Shown: positions 1-12,042 of the stretch, in pieces | Layout: each line of letters starts with the position of its first letter | How positions within the stretch are numbered: position 1 is the first letter of the stretch | Assembly (NCBI GenBank): GCA_911728455.2 | Contig: OU452228.1 | Coordinates: 24,104,450-24,168,449 of the forward strand | DNA: 64,000 nucleotides | Source: Marthasterias glacialis | Lineage: Eukaryota > Echinodermata > Asteroidea > Forcipulatida > Asteriidae | Direction: 5' to 3' | Program-made: the position numbers and the translations under genes | Notes under the pieces: generated by a model | The model's database searches: none | What the model was told of the DNA's origin: nothing | What the model saw: only the letters and a program-made list of their open reading frames with translations

Positions 1-529
1 TCCAGTCAGTTTTTCCCTTTTTTTGTTTTCGCAATTATCAAAGTTACATAGTTTATGAGCAGTGCATTGGTAGTTGTCCATTACATATTAAAATGAAATC
101 AACTGTCAATATCTATTTACAATGAGCAGACACTGTTGAGCTCTTTACGTGCTTGTAATGCTGGCACTAAGCAACTCTTAATTGATCTTTTAAGGAAGGG
201 TGATTGATAGCTGTCGTTTGACCAATTAATACAAAGTTGTTTGTCAAACGGCCATGAATACTTCACATATGTCTACATTACACCAGGTTGCCCTTTTGTC
301 AAATGCTCACTGAAGCGCGGATATTACTTACATGTACTGTACATGTACCTGGATGCGATGTTTAGGTAATTTAAAGCAAATGCAGATCAGAGTGAAGTCA
401 CTAGGAGTTTTTATTTTAGATAAAAGCACATTTGGAATATGCCTTGGTCTTTACGTTGATGTCGCTTATGAAAATTTATCCCACTACTGGTCCCTACAAT
501 CCCTGGGGGCTACAGTCTGTTCATGGTCT
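1..529. other. unassigned non-coding DNA
   Basis: AT-rich sequence with no recognised element. It contains two copies of the palindrome TACATGTA near 330-347. The two overlapping open frames around 332-752 have no codon bias and run into a C-family MITE. Confidence 0.5.
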
Positions 530-683
530 ACCATTTTGGGAGTCAAAATGCAGGGGAAGATATAGTGCGTGTTTAACTGTGCGCACGTGGCTTAAAAAGT
601 GCACTATACGGGGAATCTGTCTCCCAATATTAGCGCAAGCAACATTTATGATACATGTGATGACATCAGGTGAATTTGGTCAA
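530..683 (+). mobile_element. MITE family C, partial copy
   Basis: It matches the right part of family C: a CATTTTGGGAGTCAA motif near the left, a degenerate middle, and the typical end TGATGACATCAGGTGAATTTGGTCAA. The usual left TTGACCC terminus is not seen. It is more diverged than the copies at 28800 and 37374. Confidence 0.55.
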
Positions 684-2535
684 TGCTTACTCTCTCATGA
701 AAATGCCTGGACCCAATTCCATAAAGCTGTGAAGCAGAAAAACTTGCTTTAAAACAGAGTCAGCTGGCTGCTAGTGAATTCTTTTAAGAAAGTGAAAAAG
801 TTCCACAAACATATGTGAACAATTTGTTCATTTTACCATGCGTGTAAGGAGCATGTAATGTGTAATGTACATGGTTGAAATGTCAGTCTCAACAGTCATT
901 CACCATTCAACATGTAAGTCAATATTTTGAAACTTAAGAACGTTGTTATTTCCTGGGTGTATTATTATCCAATCACCCACCAATGTCTTCAGGGGTTCAG
1001 GAACAACGCATTATGCATGAACAGTTTCACTCCGCTAAGAACTTCTGCAATTATAATCAGAATGTGATGCGATGCCGTTCAGTGTGCCCAATTTCTTCTT
1101 GTCATATTAGACATTTAAGTAACAGTCCCGACCAGTGAGAGGTTATTTATAAAAATCCTGTCATCAATACCAAAGCCGATCAGAGATGGGTTGTCATGAG
1201 GTGGTTGGAGTCAACGATGCTTAGTCTCGGTAGTCCTTGTCTATGCTTACAATGTACCCCCCCCCCCACAATAATGTCAGGTATTGACAGAATGACATTC
1301 AACGCTTCGTGCTTGCTCAGGAAGAGCCATTGGTTAGCTTTGAATACTCTGGAATTTTGTCTTTCTTTTTTCTTCTTTCTTTTCACTGGCTGTTGGTTTT
1401 GTAGAATTCTCAGGGCGGTTTCAAAGCCTTTTGAATCTTTGAAGATTAAATTCATATTGAATGTGTTGGCTATTGAATGTTCTTTAGGTGTTAGTGTTGC
1501 TGTATTCTAGAGGTCTTGAAAGACACACATACAAAAAGTCACTATTTTTAGATCCGTCTTTCTTCAAGTACACTTTGCCAGATTAATTTTCTTGAATTGT
1601 CTTTTGTTTCTTGGCCGAATAAAAAAATAATTTTGTTTCCTGTAAGAAAAAAACACAAACAAACAAACAAGAGGGTCGGTACACATGTAGGAATAAAAAA
1701 AAAATAAGAAATTTTTGTGGGAAAAAAAGGAAAGAAAAAAAAAATGAAGCCAAAAATTTAATTGGTATTTTTGTAGGATGACCAAAGTTATTAACTTTTA
1801 ATTGAGATATTGAACAAAAAAATCCATAACAGATTCATTATTTAATTATTTTTTTTTTTGTTGAGTGCAATAAATAAACTTCCCGCGCTGCCTGCTCAGA
1901 TTCAGCCGGGTGCTTTGCAACACAGAGACAAAATGCAGGCGAAATGAATTTGTAATACATGTACATTGTAGCTGACTTCTGGGTACCAGCAGTGGGCATG
2001 GCCTTCGTACAAATTTTCACATACATGTAGGGTGGTTGGCCATGATAATAATCGTTTCAAAAAACATAATTTTTCTAGCCATCTACAAGGTCAAAACACA
2101 ATTTATTAATTTTAATCGTTATAAAATAACAAGCCTATTTTAATTTCGTTCGCTGGAATCAATTCATTTTCGAGCACAAATCACAGGAGCATGGATCATA
2201 CATCTTTAAAGTTAAGTTTTGAATTCTTGTAGTAGCCTATAAAAATAGGTAATAGTTGAACTTGTAGTCAGTCAGGAAACTTTTAATCTAATCTATAATC
2301 TAATCTAATCATTTATTTAAAGTGCACTACATAAAATCATCTCAGCACATTGTACAACAGTAAAAAAGAAATGTATTGCCATTAAAAACAATAACAGTAA
2401 AAATTTGAAAAAATCAAGTCAAAAATTAAACCATGACAACAACTATAAAGGACTCCTAAATAAATGAGTTTAAAAACAAAATAAAGAAATACAACCATGG
2501 TCTTTTAAAATTGAAACTGAGAGCGAGCCTTTCAT
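684..2535. other. unassigned non-coding DNA, A/T-rich tracts
   Basis: No gene or clear element. There is a C-run at 1257-1266, long A-rich tracts at about 1618-1860, and a short TCTAATCTAATC-type repeat near 2285-2310. Small open frames on both strands here are composition artefacts. Confidence 0.5.
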
Positions 2536-2861
2536 TTAAAGCCCCAAATTCAACATTGGTAAGAGGAAGAGCATAAATGTTCACAGATTTACAAATACCT
2601 TACATGGTATAAAGATAATGATGGTAGAAAACTTTCCTTGAAATATTTCTGCCTGAAGTGTTATCGTTTTTAAATAATAAATGAAAAAAGATCCTAAATT
2701 AATTTTCATCTCAGTGAGATGAAAACTCTGCCTCTAGGAGTGCGACAAAAATGCCGAATGCATTTTTACCGTTTTCTTTCAAATGAAACAACGAAATGAG
2801 CTGAAATTTTCACAGGTTGGTTTTATTACAAATATCTTGATATCTTGAGCTGGGGCTTTAA
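2536..2861. mobile_element. dispersed element R5, copy 1
   Basis: It starts TTAAAGCCCC and ends GAGCTGGGGCTTTAA, so it has inverted termini. The interior (the GGTATAAAGATAATGATGG and TTTTTACCGTTTTCTT stretches) is shared in the same order with the copy at 39837-40177. It is non-coding and about 326 bp long. It looks like a MITE or a fragment of a larger DNA element. Confidence 0.65.
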
Positions 2862-2949
2862 GACAGAACAATGAATAATGAATAAAAAATTGCCAGGTTG
2901 AGAGGTTAAATTACAACAAACAATGACTACCATAAGAAGAGCGAAATAA

Positions 2950-3035
2950 ATGAGTTTTAAATAAAGACTTAAAGGAATCATAGCATGGAGCTGCACGAAT
3001 GCTTGATGGAAGGTCATTCCATAGTATGGGAGCTT
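2950..3035 (+). repeat. dispersed module (possible LINE/SINE tail), copy 1
   Basis: The pattern GAGTTTTAAA, about 40 bases, then ATGGAAGGTCATTCCATAG recurs in diverged form near 26890-26965 and 34890-34965. A module of this kind is common in invertebrate retroelement tails, but the type is not established here. Confidence 0.35.
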
Positions 3036-3061
3036 TAGTATAACTGAAAAAACACAAAATA

Positions 3062-5211
3062 AATATTTTGTAAATAAATAACTTATTAAAAAATTATGGT
3101 TGGCAGGTTTTTTAAAGCTCTCTTGGGTTACAGAAAACAACTTTTTTGGGTGTGAGGCCTTACTTGGATTTCATTTATAATTTTTTTGATCCGTTATTCT
3201 TGCTCTTTATATTCCCCAGTGTTGTCTACATGTATGTGTAACAGGCACAAGAGCCAATAATAATAAATAAAAAAAAGTAATAAGATAAAAAACGGTGATC
3301 CCTTTTTCATAAAAAAAAAAAACCATTTCATCAATGGCATCTCTTCAATATTGATTCATCTGGCTTACTTAAGCTCCAAAATCAGAAAGACGTGTAATTG
3401 AAATGAAAACAAAATTAATTTTCAACCAACTGTCTGGATTATCAGTATCTAAACAAGTGGATAAAGCCCGGTGTTTTTTAATTTCACAATGTGTCGTTTA
3501 AAGAAATCAATAAGCAACAAACACCTCCTGATGTAAACTTGCACATGCAGACGAGATTCTATAGGCAGGCTGCGCTGACATTTAAAATCCATTCTCTTAC
3601 ACAGGAACATCGGAAATGCGACGCAGCTATGGCACTTTGTGAATATCGATGATGTAAAAAAAAAAAAAACAAAAAAAAAGCCTCAAAAGAGAGGCGGAAG
3701 TGGATCGGACGGGTCCATGCGCTGAGCGAACGGCAGGCGGCAGCCAGAATCAGCTGTCTGCTATAAGAGGTGAAGTGTCACCGAGCAAATGGGGAGATTT
3801 TAATCATGTGATGCCGAGCCGTGGATGGGGGTGGCGGGGGGGGGGGGGGGGGGGACTTGGGGCATGGGCAGTGTAATGTGAGGTGTGAGAAGTGATGGAG
3901 AAACATTATCTTCCGAGCTCTGGATGGGTGTGCGAAGACATACATGTAATTGTATTACAACATCAGGCCATATGTATTGATGTGTTAAAATACTGTTAGA
4001 GGTACATTGTGTTTGTATTTTGAGTTAAAGTGGACTGAAAATCTCTTCACCGTCCTCCTTTTTTATTGCCGTGTAGCTTGTGTCGAATGCCTCAAAATAT
4101 GTTTGTACAGTTTACGTGTGTGTACAATATATTTAGTTAAACAATTGCAAGGTTAGGAAAAAAGATACTCTAGCAAAAAAAAACCCCAAAACCCTAGATC
4201 GACAGATTGGAAGATGAGAATATTGCAAATTCAAAAAATAAAAATGTCTCACTCTGGATGGTTAGAGTAACGTTCTTTGCTCAAATCTGCCTCACTAGAC
4301 ATACCTGTCAGCCTGTGGTCCTTGACCAAGATAATTAACCATGAACTGCTACCCTTCACCCAGGAGTATACCGACGTGTAGACAGGGATGGGGATTCACC
4401 TTTGATTGTAAATGGTAGCTGGCGAGTGGCTAGGTTACAAGCTTGCTTCATGCTCCCAGCACTTGAGTTAGTTTAGAACGATGAAGGAATTACATTGTAG
4501 CTCTGAAGTCAGAGTTGCCCAGTAGTGACAGGCACGATAATGTTAAGCATCATCACATCGTGATGGATGATCAGTTATTAAAACACGAGTCATGTTCCAA
4601 GAAAAGGCGATGTATTAACACGAGTACATAGATGCACATATGGTAAAGTTGTCAACCCCTACAGAATGTTTGTACACACACTGTGTTAATACAAGCAAAA
4701 CATAATCTGTATGTAATTTGCCGCCACAAAATTTTACCACAGGCTGCCACGAAGAATGTTTATAAATGTTAACATACCAAGAATTTCATTCACGTAGGAG
4801 GGAGGCTACTTTCCATGAGTGTAGGGCACTTCCTAGTGGGGAAAATAATGAGTTGTAAGGGGTGCTCAGGGCTGGAAATACCCACTTGACCACCAGCTCA
4901 AGGTTTGTAATTTTCACAATCGGCCAGTAACCTTACAACTAAACAAGTTGGGCAGTGTAGTGCTTTTCCCGTCACACGATTTTAAAGATTGACTCATTAG
5001 TTAATACTTTAGCTTTTTCAAGTTCAAATTCATCTAAAAGCTCTGCAAATATAAAGAGAAATAACTTGTTAACGGTCTTTATCTATTCCCAAGCTAAATG
5101 TACAGTAAATGTTGTGTTTACGTACTACTTTGTACAAGACTTGAGGTTGTTTTTCTCCATTCAAATCAATGTCACATGTACAATGTACATTGTACCCATA
5201 GCCGTAGTACA
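3062..5211. other. unassigned non-coding DNA with a poly-G run
   Basis: No gene. It contains A-runs near 3311 and 3656-3680 and a 19-base G-run at 3836-3854. A piece at about 4325-4470 (CTTCACCCAGGAGTATACC, then a GGTAGCTGG-rich tail) resembles the body of the type II SINEs at 18211 and 19701. Confidence 0.45.
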
Positions 5212-5382
5212 AGAGAGTTGCAACACGGACGGATAGATTTTCTTTGCTCGCGTGGTTGCTGGACACCATTTTAGGTCCAAATAAAGCAATCCAAATGGGC
5301 AGTCTAGTCTGGCACCCTGTGTGCACACCATGTGTTTTTGGGACTGAAAATGCCTGTAATCCCAAGCTATCTCAACTCTCTT
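5212..5382. mobile_element. dispersed palindromic element D, copy 1
   Basis: It is bounded by AGAGAGTTG and CAACTCTCTT in inverted orientation. The interior motifs ACACCATTTTAGGTCCAAAT, GCAGTCTAGTCTGG and GACTGAAAATG recur in the same order at 32224-32383. It is about 170 bp and non-coding, so it is probably a MITE. Confidence 0.6.
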
Positions 5383-5399
5383 CATGGCTCTGATTGCAT

Positions 5400-5490
5400 C
5401 ATACCAAGACTAGACCGGCAAAATAGTCTGGTGCTTTTTTGTTCTAGTATGATCCATTATTCATGACTGTTGCTGGACACAGGGAACATG
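5400..5490 (+). mobile_element. MITE family B, degraded fragment
   Basis: The order ATAGTCTGG, then a T-run, then TTGCTGGACACAGGGAACATGAC follows the interior of the full B copies at 36131 and 45654. Both termini are lost. Confidence 0.4.
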
Positions 5491-6513
5491 ACATGGAGGA
5501 GTTAGTAACCAGCCTGCCAAAACCAAAACATCTTATTGGTTATTGCCACCAAAACATATGTTAAGGTTTGCGCCCCCGCCTCCTGTCCTCCCTTCCCCTT
5601 CCCCTTTTGCTTGCCGTAGGCTTTTCACCAGCCCGTAATTTTGCACAGTACATGTATATGTACACAAAAATCTGTACAAACAGTTTGTCCGTGAGGTGCA
5701 ATATATTACGTGTTTTTAGCCTTCTAACCCAGTTTTCAAATTGATTTATTTTAACTGATGGAATTGATATATTTAGTAGCTCCGCGCAGCATAATCAACC
5801 ATAGGAAGGAGACAAGGCTGCGTAAATACACCAGGTGACTCTCATGCCTCCCTTATGAAGAAAAACAAATTAATGTGCGGATAACAGCAGGGGCTTTGTA
5901 CAAGACTTGGCTGTAGGAAACTAAATGTATGTATCTAGAGTAGAAACGCAGACCGGAACAGGTCAACGCGGTCAGCTACGAACCGACTGCGTCAGTGGTG
6001 TATAATCTCCAGCCATTAAGGCCGGGGGTCTCTCTTGCATTATGAAGTGCATAGATTTTTAAGAAGGGTGATCTGGAATAGATCTATCATCAGACTGCTA
6101 CTATCTGATCATGTTCCCCGTGTCCACTATATCAATATTAAATACTTGTTCTCATTGTACCTAAAGAGGGGATCAGACTATGTTTTTCTTCCTTCTAGCT
6201 TCCTTCCAGCAACATTTAGTTTTACATTAATTTGAATGGAGGACAAACAAGGTGCCTGCACCATGATAACAGTTTACAATGTATGGATGGTGGTGTCTAA
6301 ATTGATGGCTTCTGTTGTGGATACAGATAGCCAGATTGTTGCTGGGCAACCAACAGCCGTAGCCACAGCCTTTTTGAAACCCTGACTTCTTCAGTGCTCA
6401 TCGGGGAACCTTCCTCAAACCTCCAAAATCAACCAGGTTTGTGGGGATGATTGCAACTAGGGTATCAAGCACATTGAAGAGCAAAACCAATCCTTTGAGT
6501 GGCAGGTCTGATT
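5491..6513. other. unassigned non-coding DNA
   Basis: No gene. It contains a C/T-rich patch near 5575-5610. Near 6395-6440 there is a fragment with CTCCAAAATCAACC, which belongs to the R7 hairpin family that continues at 6791. Confidence 0.45.
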
Positions 6514-6665
6514 GCTTCGTTCTTTAAGGGCAAGGGCAGCAAGGTATTTTCTTCTTGCTAAAGGGCACCTCTATGAAGAAACTGTACATTTCTATTGGAA
6601 CATTTCAAGGGCACCAAGGCAATGACCAGGGGCAATGGAGGCAATTGCCTCCGTTGCCTCCATGG
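6514..6665 (+). mobile_element. dispersed element E, unexpanded copy
   Basis: It begins GCTTCGTTCTTTAAGGGCAA and passes through AAAGGGCACCTC. It then carries a single copy of the motif CAATGACCAGGGGCAATGG, followed by AGGCAATTGCCTCC. The same blocks, inverted, flank the 21/22-bp minisatellite at 23343-24218, so this copy shows the element before the array grew. Confidence 0.65.
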
Positions 6666-6796
6666 AGTATCAGGCCTTGAGTTGTATGTAAAAACAAATT
6701 CAACCTTCCTCAATCTTCCAAAACCCTCATGCATCTCCTTCAGCCATTCTTCCTCATCTTTGAATCATCCAATGGGAAATTTGCAAACGTGCCTCA

Positions 6797-6839
6797 GTCC
6801 TCCAAAATCATCCAAATCCTCTGGTTGATTTTGGAGGAC
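6797..6839. repeat. hairpin of family R7
   Basis: GTCCTCCAAAATCA at 6797-6810 pairs perfectly with TGATTTTGGAGGAC at 6826-6839. Similar CTCCAAAA / TTTTGGAGGATTCGGG termini bound the element at 13656-13829, so this is probably a short or deleted member of that family. Confidence 0.55.
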
Positions 6840-7149
6840 TCGGGAGGGTTAGGGTTTTAATGTCATCCTGCAATCTTAATCAGATTCACTGTGTGATGAT
6901 AATGATGATTAAAAGAGGCACCAGACTATTTTTCCGAATCAAGCAAATTCGGCTACGGCTAGCACCATTGGCTGCAACGACAATGTAGAAGAATGGGACT
7001 ATTTGGCATTTCAGCCATAGCCACTGCCAAAGCCATTAATTGAGCAACAGCCTTCTACATTTTGTACTTGAGAGCTTGTGCTACATGAAGTACAATTGAT
7101 GTTATTGCATAGGGGATAAAGAACACTTTACTTTGACTTTTAACTGCAC

Positions 7150-7490
7150 TGATTTGTGAAAGTGTATATAAATTGTTCTGCAGCACCCACTACTGATTGT
7201 AGTATTTAAACTGGCCTCTCATCAATGGGCAAGCTCGGTGGTCTAGTGGATTGATAGCAACATGGGTTCGAACCCCACCTGAGGTGCCCATTAATCTCAA
7301 GACTCAAACGGTTGTATTATTCAAATGGCCAACTCCTCACCAATTGAGCTCAGTGATCTAGTGGTTAAGACATCTGCTCTAGAATGATAAGGTCATGGGT
7401 TCGAATCCCATCTTAGGTGCCATGGGATTTATCACGCAGGACTCATAGAGAAATGAAAAGCACTGAGTATTCAGTGCTTTTCACTCATGG
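7150..7490 (+). mobile_element. tRNA-derived SINE, type I, with two tRNA-like heads
   Basis: Two tRNA-like heads lie in tandem: 7227-7289 and 7342-7420. Each has a GAGCTCAGTGATCTAGTGG-type A-box region and a GGTTCGAA B-box. The second is followed by a body with AAGCACTGAGTATTCAGTGC, as in the copies at 41448 and 46208. The upstream stretch with CACCCACTACTGA resembles the end of a preceding body. The heads lack a convincing anticodon stem, so they are not functional tRNA genes. Confidence 0.65.
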
Positions 7491-8417
7491 GTGCAGGGTA
7501 TAGACAGAATTTTATTGGACATTCTTTTGCGAGTGGGAGTGTGAAGGGGATAAATTTGGTGTGAACCCGTTTAATGGAGAAAGCTGCAAGAAAGCCATCG
7601 TGTTTAAAACTCCATGAAATTATCGTAAAGTATTCCCACACATAACGTAACACCAATTTTTATTTTCGCCTGATCTGGACATGTCGCTGTGCATGGTCTG
7701 ACCCACAGAGTCAGCCGAGGAAGACGCAATAAAACGGTCATCACCTTGGCATCTGTAAATTGCAATAAACTTGTGTCAACTAAAATATCGTCAGTGCCAA
7801 AGAGTATGCTCATCTAAGCATGTAACATCCTGGAAGATGTGGGCATGCCTCGCTGACGGTCGGTCGGTGGAGGGTTTGCTGGTGCATGGCTGGTGTAATT
7901 AATTTGTCTTACACGAACGATGTCGGAGCAAACAGTATACAGTAGTATGGATGTGTGTTTAGGCTTGTACGTCATGGGGGTGGGGAGTGGGGAGTGGAGG
8001 TCGGTTACAGCAGTTGGAAACATGAAGGTCATCATTACTGGGTTCTGATGTGGGTTGGGGAGGAACTAGGTCTCTGAAGTGAAGGTGGTGGGAAAGAGGT
8101 CACGATGCTGACCTGTTCGAGTCACACTTTTGCATCATCTGATAAAGGTACAGCTAGGTACATGTTACATACACTGTACAAGGACGGGGACAGCATTTGG
8201 TGTACCCCCCCCCCCCTCCTATTGTGTCTTCATTGTGTTCTGGAAATCTCTGGAATTCTTTTGAGGATTTTAGGGGGTGCTTCTGTACAAGAGGGGAAGA
8301 GTGTGTTAGAGGGGGCCTTATCGGTCATGGTATAGGGCACAGTTTTAAAGGTAATATATTGCGACAGGTATTCAGAGCCTTTTTTTATTAACAATTATGA
8401 TTTGAAGGTTTACATTA
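7491..8417. other. unassigned non-coding DNA
   Basis: No gene or clear element. There is a C-run near 8205-8217. Small open frames on both strands have no recognisable content. Confidence 0.5.
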
Positions 8418-8640
8418 CAAGGTGCTTCGGCACAATCTGCTGAGGCGCAATCTGCTGCCAACCATTTCCAGACGGCGATTTTTTTTTCACCCAAACAATG
8501 TTTTTCATTTTCATATTGTTGAGTGCCTTGAGCTTCACTGTGTGATGGAATTGTGCGCTGTGTAAGAAGCCACTGTTATTATTATTTATTAAGTGTCTTG
8601 CTGAAGGACAAAAGTGCCATGGCCGTGAGCTTTGTTGCAG
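8418..8640. mobile_element. repeat H and SINE tail pieces
   Basis: AAGGTGCTTCGGCACAATC, then CTGCCAACCATTTCCAGA, is shared in diverged form with 52640-52690 (family H). It is followed by a TGTGTGATGG...TTATTATTATT stretch like the 3' end of type II SINEs. Next comes CTTGCTGAAGGACAAAAGTG, then CCATGGCCGTGAG, which resembles a tRNA-SINE body in reverse. This is a composite of fragments. Confidence 0.45.
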
Positions 8641-10423
8641 AAAACAATGCTTAATGGCTAGTTGGTCTTCCAAGCCAATATTTACAAAGGATTCAGTTGC
8701 AGACAATTGAAGTAAAACTGTGCTTTGCAATCTGTACCAGATTTTGATTTTCCTCCTGCAGTCATCTCAATTTATCATTGTTTGATTGGCCTTCTGATCC
8801 AGCCTCTGATCAAGCCTCTATGGATTCCTAACCATAACAGGAGGTTAGCAGCCAGGATGTCAACCCCAAGATGTCATTTGTTGACATCGCTTCTGCCAAC
8901 CGCCCTGCAAACGTGTGGTTACAATTAAATTCGGTCGAGCAAATTTAAGTAAAAATCCACGCCGTGAAATGGGATGCATACTAACGATGACAAGGCCACT
9001 CGTCTCGAAATTCCAAGCCAAAGATGCTAAGGGAGAGATCTGTTGTGGATTTTTGTCATTTCAAACAAAAAAAGAAAAAAGAAAAAGAAAAAAAACAACT
9101 TTGGTGTTAGGCGAAATATCTTTCAATGAACAAAGAGTGATAAAAGAAACGAGGATGGGACAATGGCAGGCAGTGTTGGTAATCAATACCTGGTCTACAT
9201 TCTTCTGACTCATTCATTGAACTTGATGACTCAGGAGCAGAGCGCAATTATGGAAGGAGGGGGGTGCAAAAATGAAGAGGGTATTGCCCTCTGGTCATCG
9301 TCTCTTCTATCTTGGCTAGAAAATGACAAAAATTGTCTACAGAGAAAATGCTTTCGTTGTTCCACCTATGATGTTGCGTATGCTGTGCACATACTGTATG
9401 TCAAGGATTTCTGTAAATTGCTGGAATTGATGTGACGCTTGCTGACAAACAGACTTGTACATAGTACCTCTTTTTCCTTTTTACTTGTATAGAATTTTTT
9501 TCTGAGGCTTGCTTTTATTTGTGTATTTTTTAACTACAATGGGAAGTTTACCACTGTTGTCTTTACTCAACGAAAGCAAACTCTTGCCCGCCTCCTAACA
9601 CCAAATCAAGTTTAGTATATTACAAACCGTGTGTGCATCAATGCCTGACATGTATCTGATATCCCAGCTCTTGAGAGAAACTGAGATTCTCAAGACACGA
9701 TCCAAGATGTCAGCGAAGATCATCTCTGACCGTTCAAGAGAGGATACTTGTTGAATCGCAGTATCAGCAAAATCTTCTTCCCCCCACTTCTTCATTATCG
9801 ACTGTCACTTCAGTAGAATCCTGTAAGATCTCAATCTCATTGTGTCAAAGACCTTAAGGAGGAATGTTTCTCATCCCACCCCCCCCCCCCCCCCCCCCCG
9901 CCTCTTAAAGCCGGGGCGCATCAACCGGCAACAAAACAATTTAACATTTCCAAAGTCTATTCAGGCAGATTCTCTGTTGTCGCATTATAATGCAGTCGGC
10001 TGTGGCGTTTACATTAAACCCACTCCCATCCCCCCACCCCCCCTTTTTTTGATAAAGGGCATGGGGGCACGCGTGTGTTTCAGCATCAGGGTTTGCGGTA
10101 ATTACCAAAGGAAGATGAAAATCCTCTAGTCAGGAATAATGGGACTCTCCATGTCCAGGGATTCTTTCTATGAAATATTCATGGACATGAAGAGTTACTG
10201 AAACCATAAATAATGCTTCGACGTTGGAGGTGTTTTGCTCCCTTGGAAGATGGAAGATGTACTGTATTTGAGGAATGAATATTGGGAACAGCATCCGAGT
10301 ATAAACCAACAAGTCTTGTGGCTGTATAGAGTTACATGGCTCTTTTATTATATTTTTTATGGCGAGTATCCTGCACACCACTTCATGCCTAAATTAAAGT
10401 GTCAATAAACAGTCTTTATTGAT
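8641..10423. other. unassigned non-coding DNA with a poly-C run
   Basis: No gene. It contains an A-rich patch near 9066-9096 and a 21-base C-run at 9879-9899. The open frames at 8915-9435 and 9842-10129 are driven by these tracts. Confidence 0.5.
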
Positions 10424-10453
10424 GAAAGTACATGTACATGTACATGTACTTTC
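10424..10453. repeat. perfect 30-bp palindrome of TACATG units
   Basis: A run of alternating TACATG repeats flanked by GAAAG and CTTTC reads the same on both strands with no central spacer. It is the largest cluster of the octamer TACATGTA in the window. Confidence 0.85.
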
Positions 10454-10535
10454 TTAATGTACATCACAAATATCTTGAGAAATGGTTCATGATATGACGC
10501 AGTCCGTGTGTATGTGTGGTAGAATCCAGTACTAT

Positions 10536-10726
10536 GGGCCCAATTTTATGGAGTTGCTTAAACGCGAAATATTGCTTAACAATTTCCCGCTACAGCAAAA
10601 CTCAGCGGGATACCAGTCACAGATGGTACATGTATTGTAGCATGGTAATTTAGCTGTATTCTGGTAAGCAGTTTTATTGTGCTTAGCTACTTTTGTGCTT
10701 TAAAAACTAGCTATGAAATCTGGCCC
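10536..10726. mobile_element. MITE family A, full length
   Basis: It begins GGGCCCAATTTTATGGAG and ends CTATGAAATCTGGCCC, a near-perfect terminal inverted pair. The interior carries GCGGGATACCAGTCAC and TGTGCTTAGCTAC, as in other A copies. It is 191 bp and has no coding capacity. Confidence 0.75.
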
Positions 10727-11035
10727 TGGTTACCATCTGATCAGGTTTTTTAAAGTAATGTCAAACATTTTTGTTCATTTTTTCGCAGTTGGTTTCTCAT
10801 CTCCTTGACATTTCAATGGAGTTTATTGAACTGTAGGTCGTGACTCACGACATGGCAGGTTTACAATTGAGCCCAAATGCCAAGACTTCCGGCAGGTTAA
10901 AAGTGTTATGTACACAGCTCAATTCAAGAAGACAAAATCTTTTATTTCATGAAGCCAGAAATGTGTAAAATTATTTTTCATTTTGGGATGGCACGAAGAA
11001 AGGGGTTCAGACTTTATCAGAACTAAAAGGCACTG

Positions 11036-11397
11036 TACAGGATTGGTAAGGATAAAAACATTATTGTTTAGTTTCAGTCTAAAAGCTTACTGTTTAGAAG
11101 TTAATACTAGAACCAGTTTTGCTGTGAAATATTCCCCTCTCAAATGCTGTCATATTCAAGAAAACTGTATCTGAAAACCTATTAAAAAAAACAACGCAAC
11201 AGCTGATTTCAGTTGTAATAATCGAAATTAAGGACACAATGCTCACATGCTGAAAAGTATGCTCGGTTTGTCACTATTTTCTCCTGACTCAGATGACGGA
11301 TTGAGCCCAAATTTTCACAGGTTTGTCTTTTCATAAATATATAATATTGAATCAGACAAAGTAAGAACACTGCACTGTCAGCTTTACCAATCCTGTA
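11036..11397. mobile_element. dispersed element R6 with 14-bp terminal inverted repeats
   Basis: TACAGGATTGGTAA at 11036-11049 is exactly inverted as TTACCAATCCTGTA at 11384-11397. The right part (11227-11397) contains GACGGATTGAGCCCAAATTT and AAAGTAAGAACACTGCACTG. The same sequences in reverse occur at 44222-44396 and 62029-62160. It is about 362 bp and non-coding. Confidence 0.65.
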
Positions 11398-11934
11398 AAT
11401 CAGAAGTTGCTTTTTCAAAAATTTGTTTATGTGGAACTACTGATACATAATGTTAACCTTCCTATTTGACAATGGTTTTTTATCTTGCCTGCCAGGAAAT
11501 ACCTTGGAATTTTCAAGGTCACTCTAATTTGTAAACAAGATGAGATTTATGTTCAATAATGTCAGATGACCTCATCAGGTCAAGAATTCTACATGGTATT
11601 CAAATGTATGCACTGCAGTATCTATCCATAACAAAACATGTATGTAACATAAACAAGAGACACCTCTTATCAGCTCACAGGGGAATTCCCCTGGAGTTAC
11701 AGTGTACATTTGGGCATTTCTGCTTTAAAGGGGCACACAAATGTACCAAAGATAACTTTTTGAATGAGGTATGAGAGGTTAAGATGGGATGAAGTATTTT
11801 GCCTGATTGTTTTCTTGCATTCTGCTATGCTGTCAATGAGTGTCTGTACAAAACATTAAAATGATTAAAAAAAAAAAAAAAAATTATAATTTTTTTTTTT
11901 TTTTTATTCATTTATTTATTTATTTTTCATTGAA
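11398..11934. other. unassigned non-coding DNA, A/T homopolymers
   Basis: No gene. An A-run followed by a T-run at about 11867-11904 may be the joined tails of two retroelements. Confidence 0.45.
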
Positions 11935-12042
11935 TGTATTTGTATTGAGTGCTTTTTATTGCCTTTTTAACATCTCCCTGTAATTGGCGGTTATTCTGCT
12001 GTTGGATGAGATTAATAAAATATAAATATAAATATAAATATA
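11935..12042 (+). mobile_element. retroelement 3' tail R10, copy 1
   Basis: ATTGGCGGTTATTCTGCTGTTGGATGAG, then a TATAAA repeat tail, matches ATTGGCGCTTACGCTGTTGGATG followed by an AAATA tail at 42775-42862. Shared 3' sequence plus a short simple-repeat tail is the pattern of LINE or LINE-mobilised SINE ends. No reverse transcriptase is present. Confidence 0.5.
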
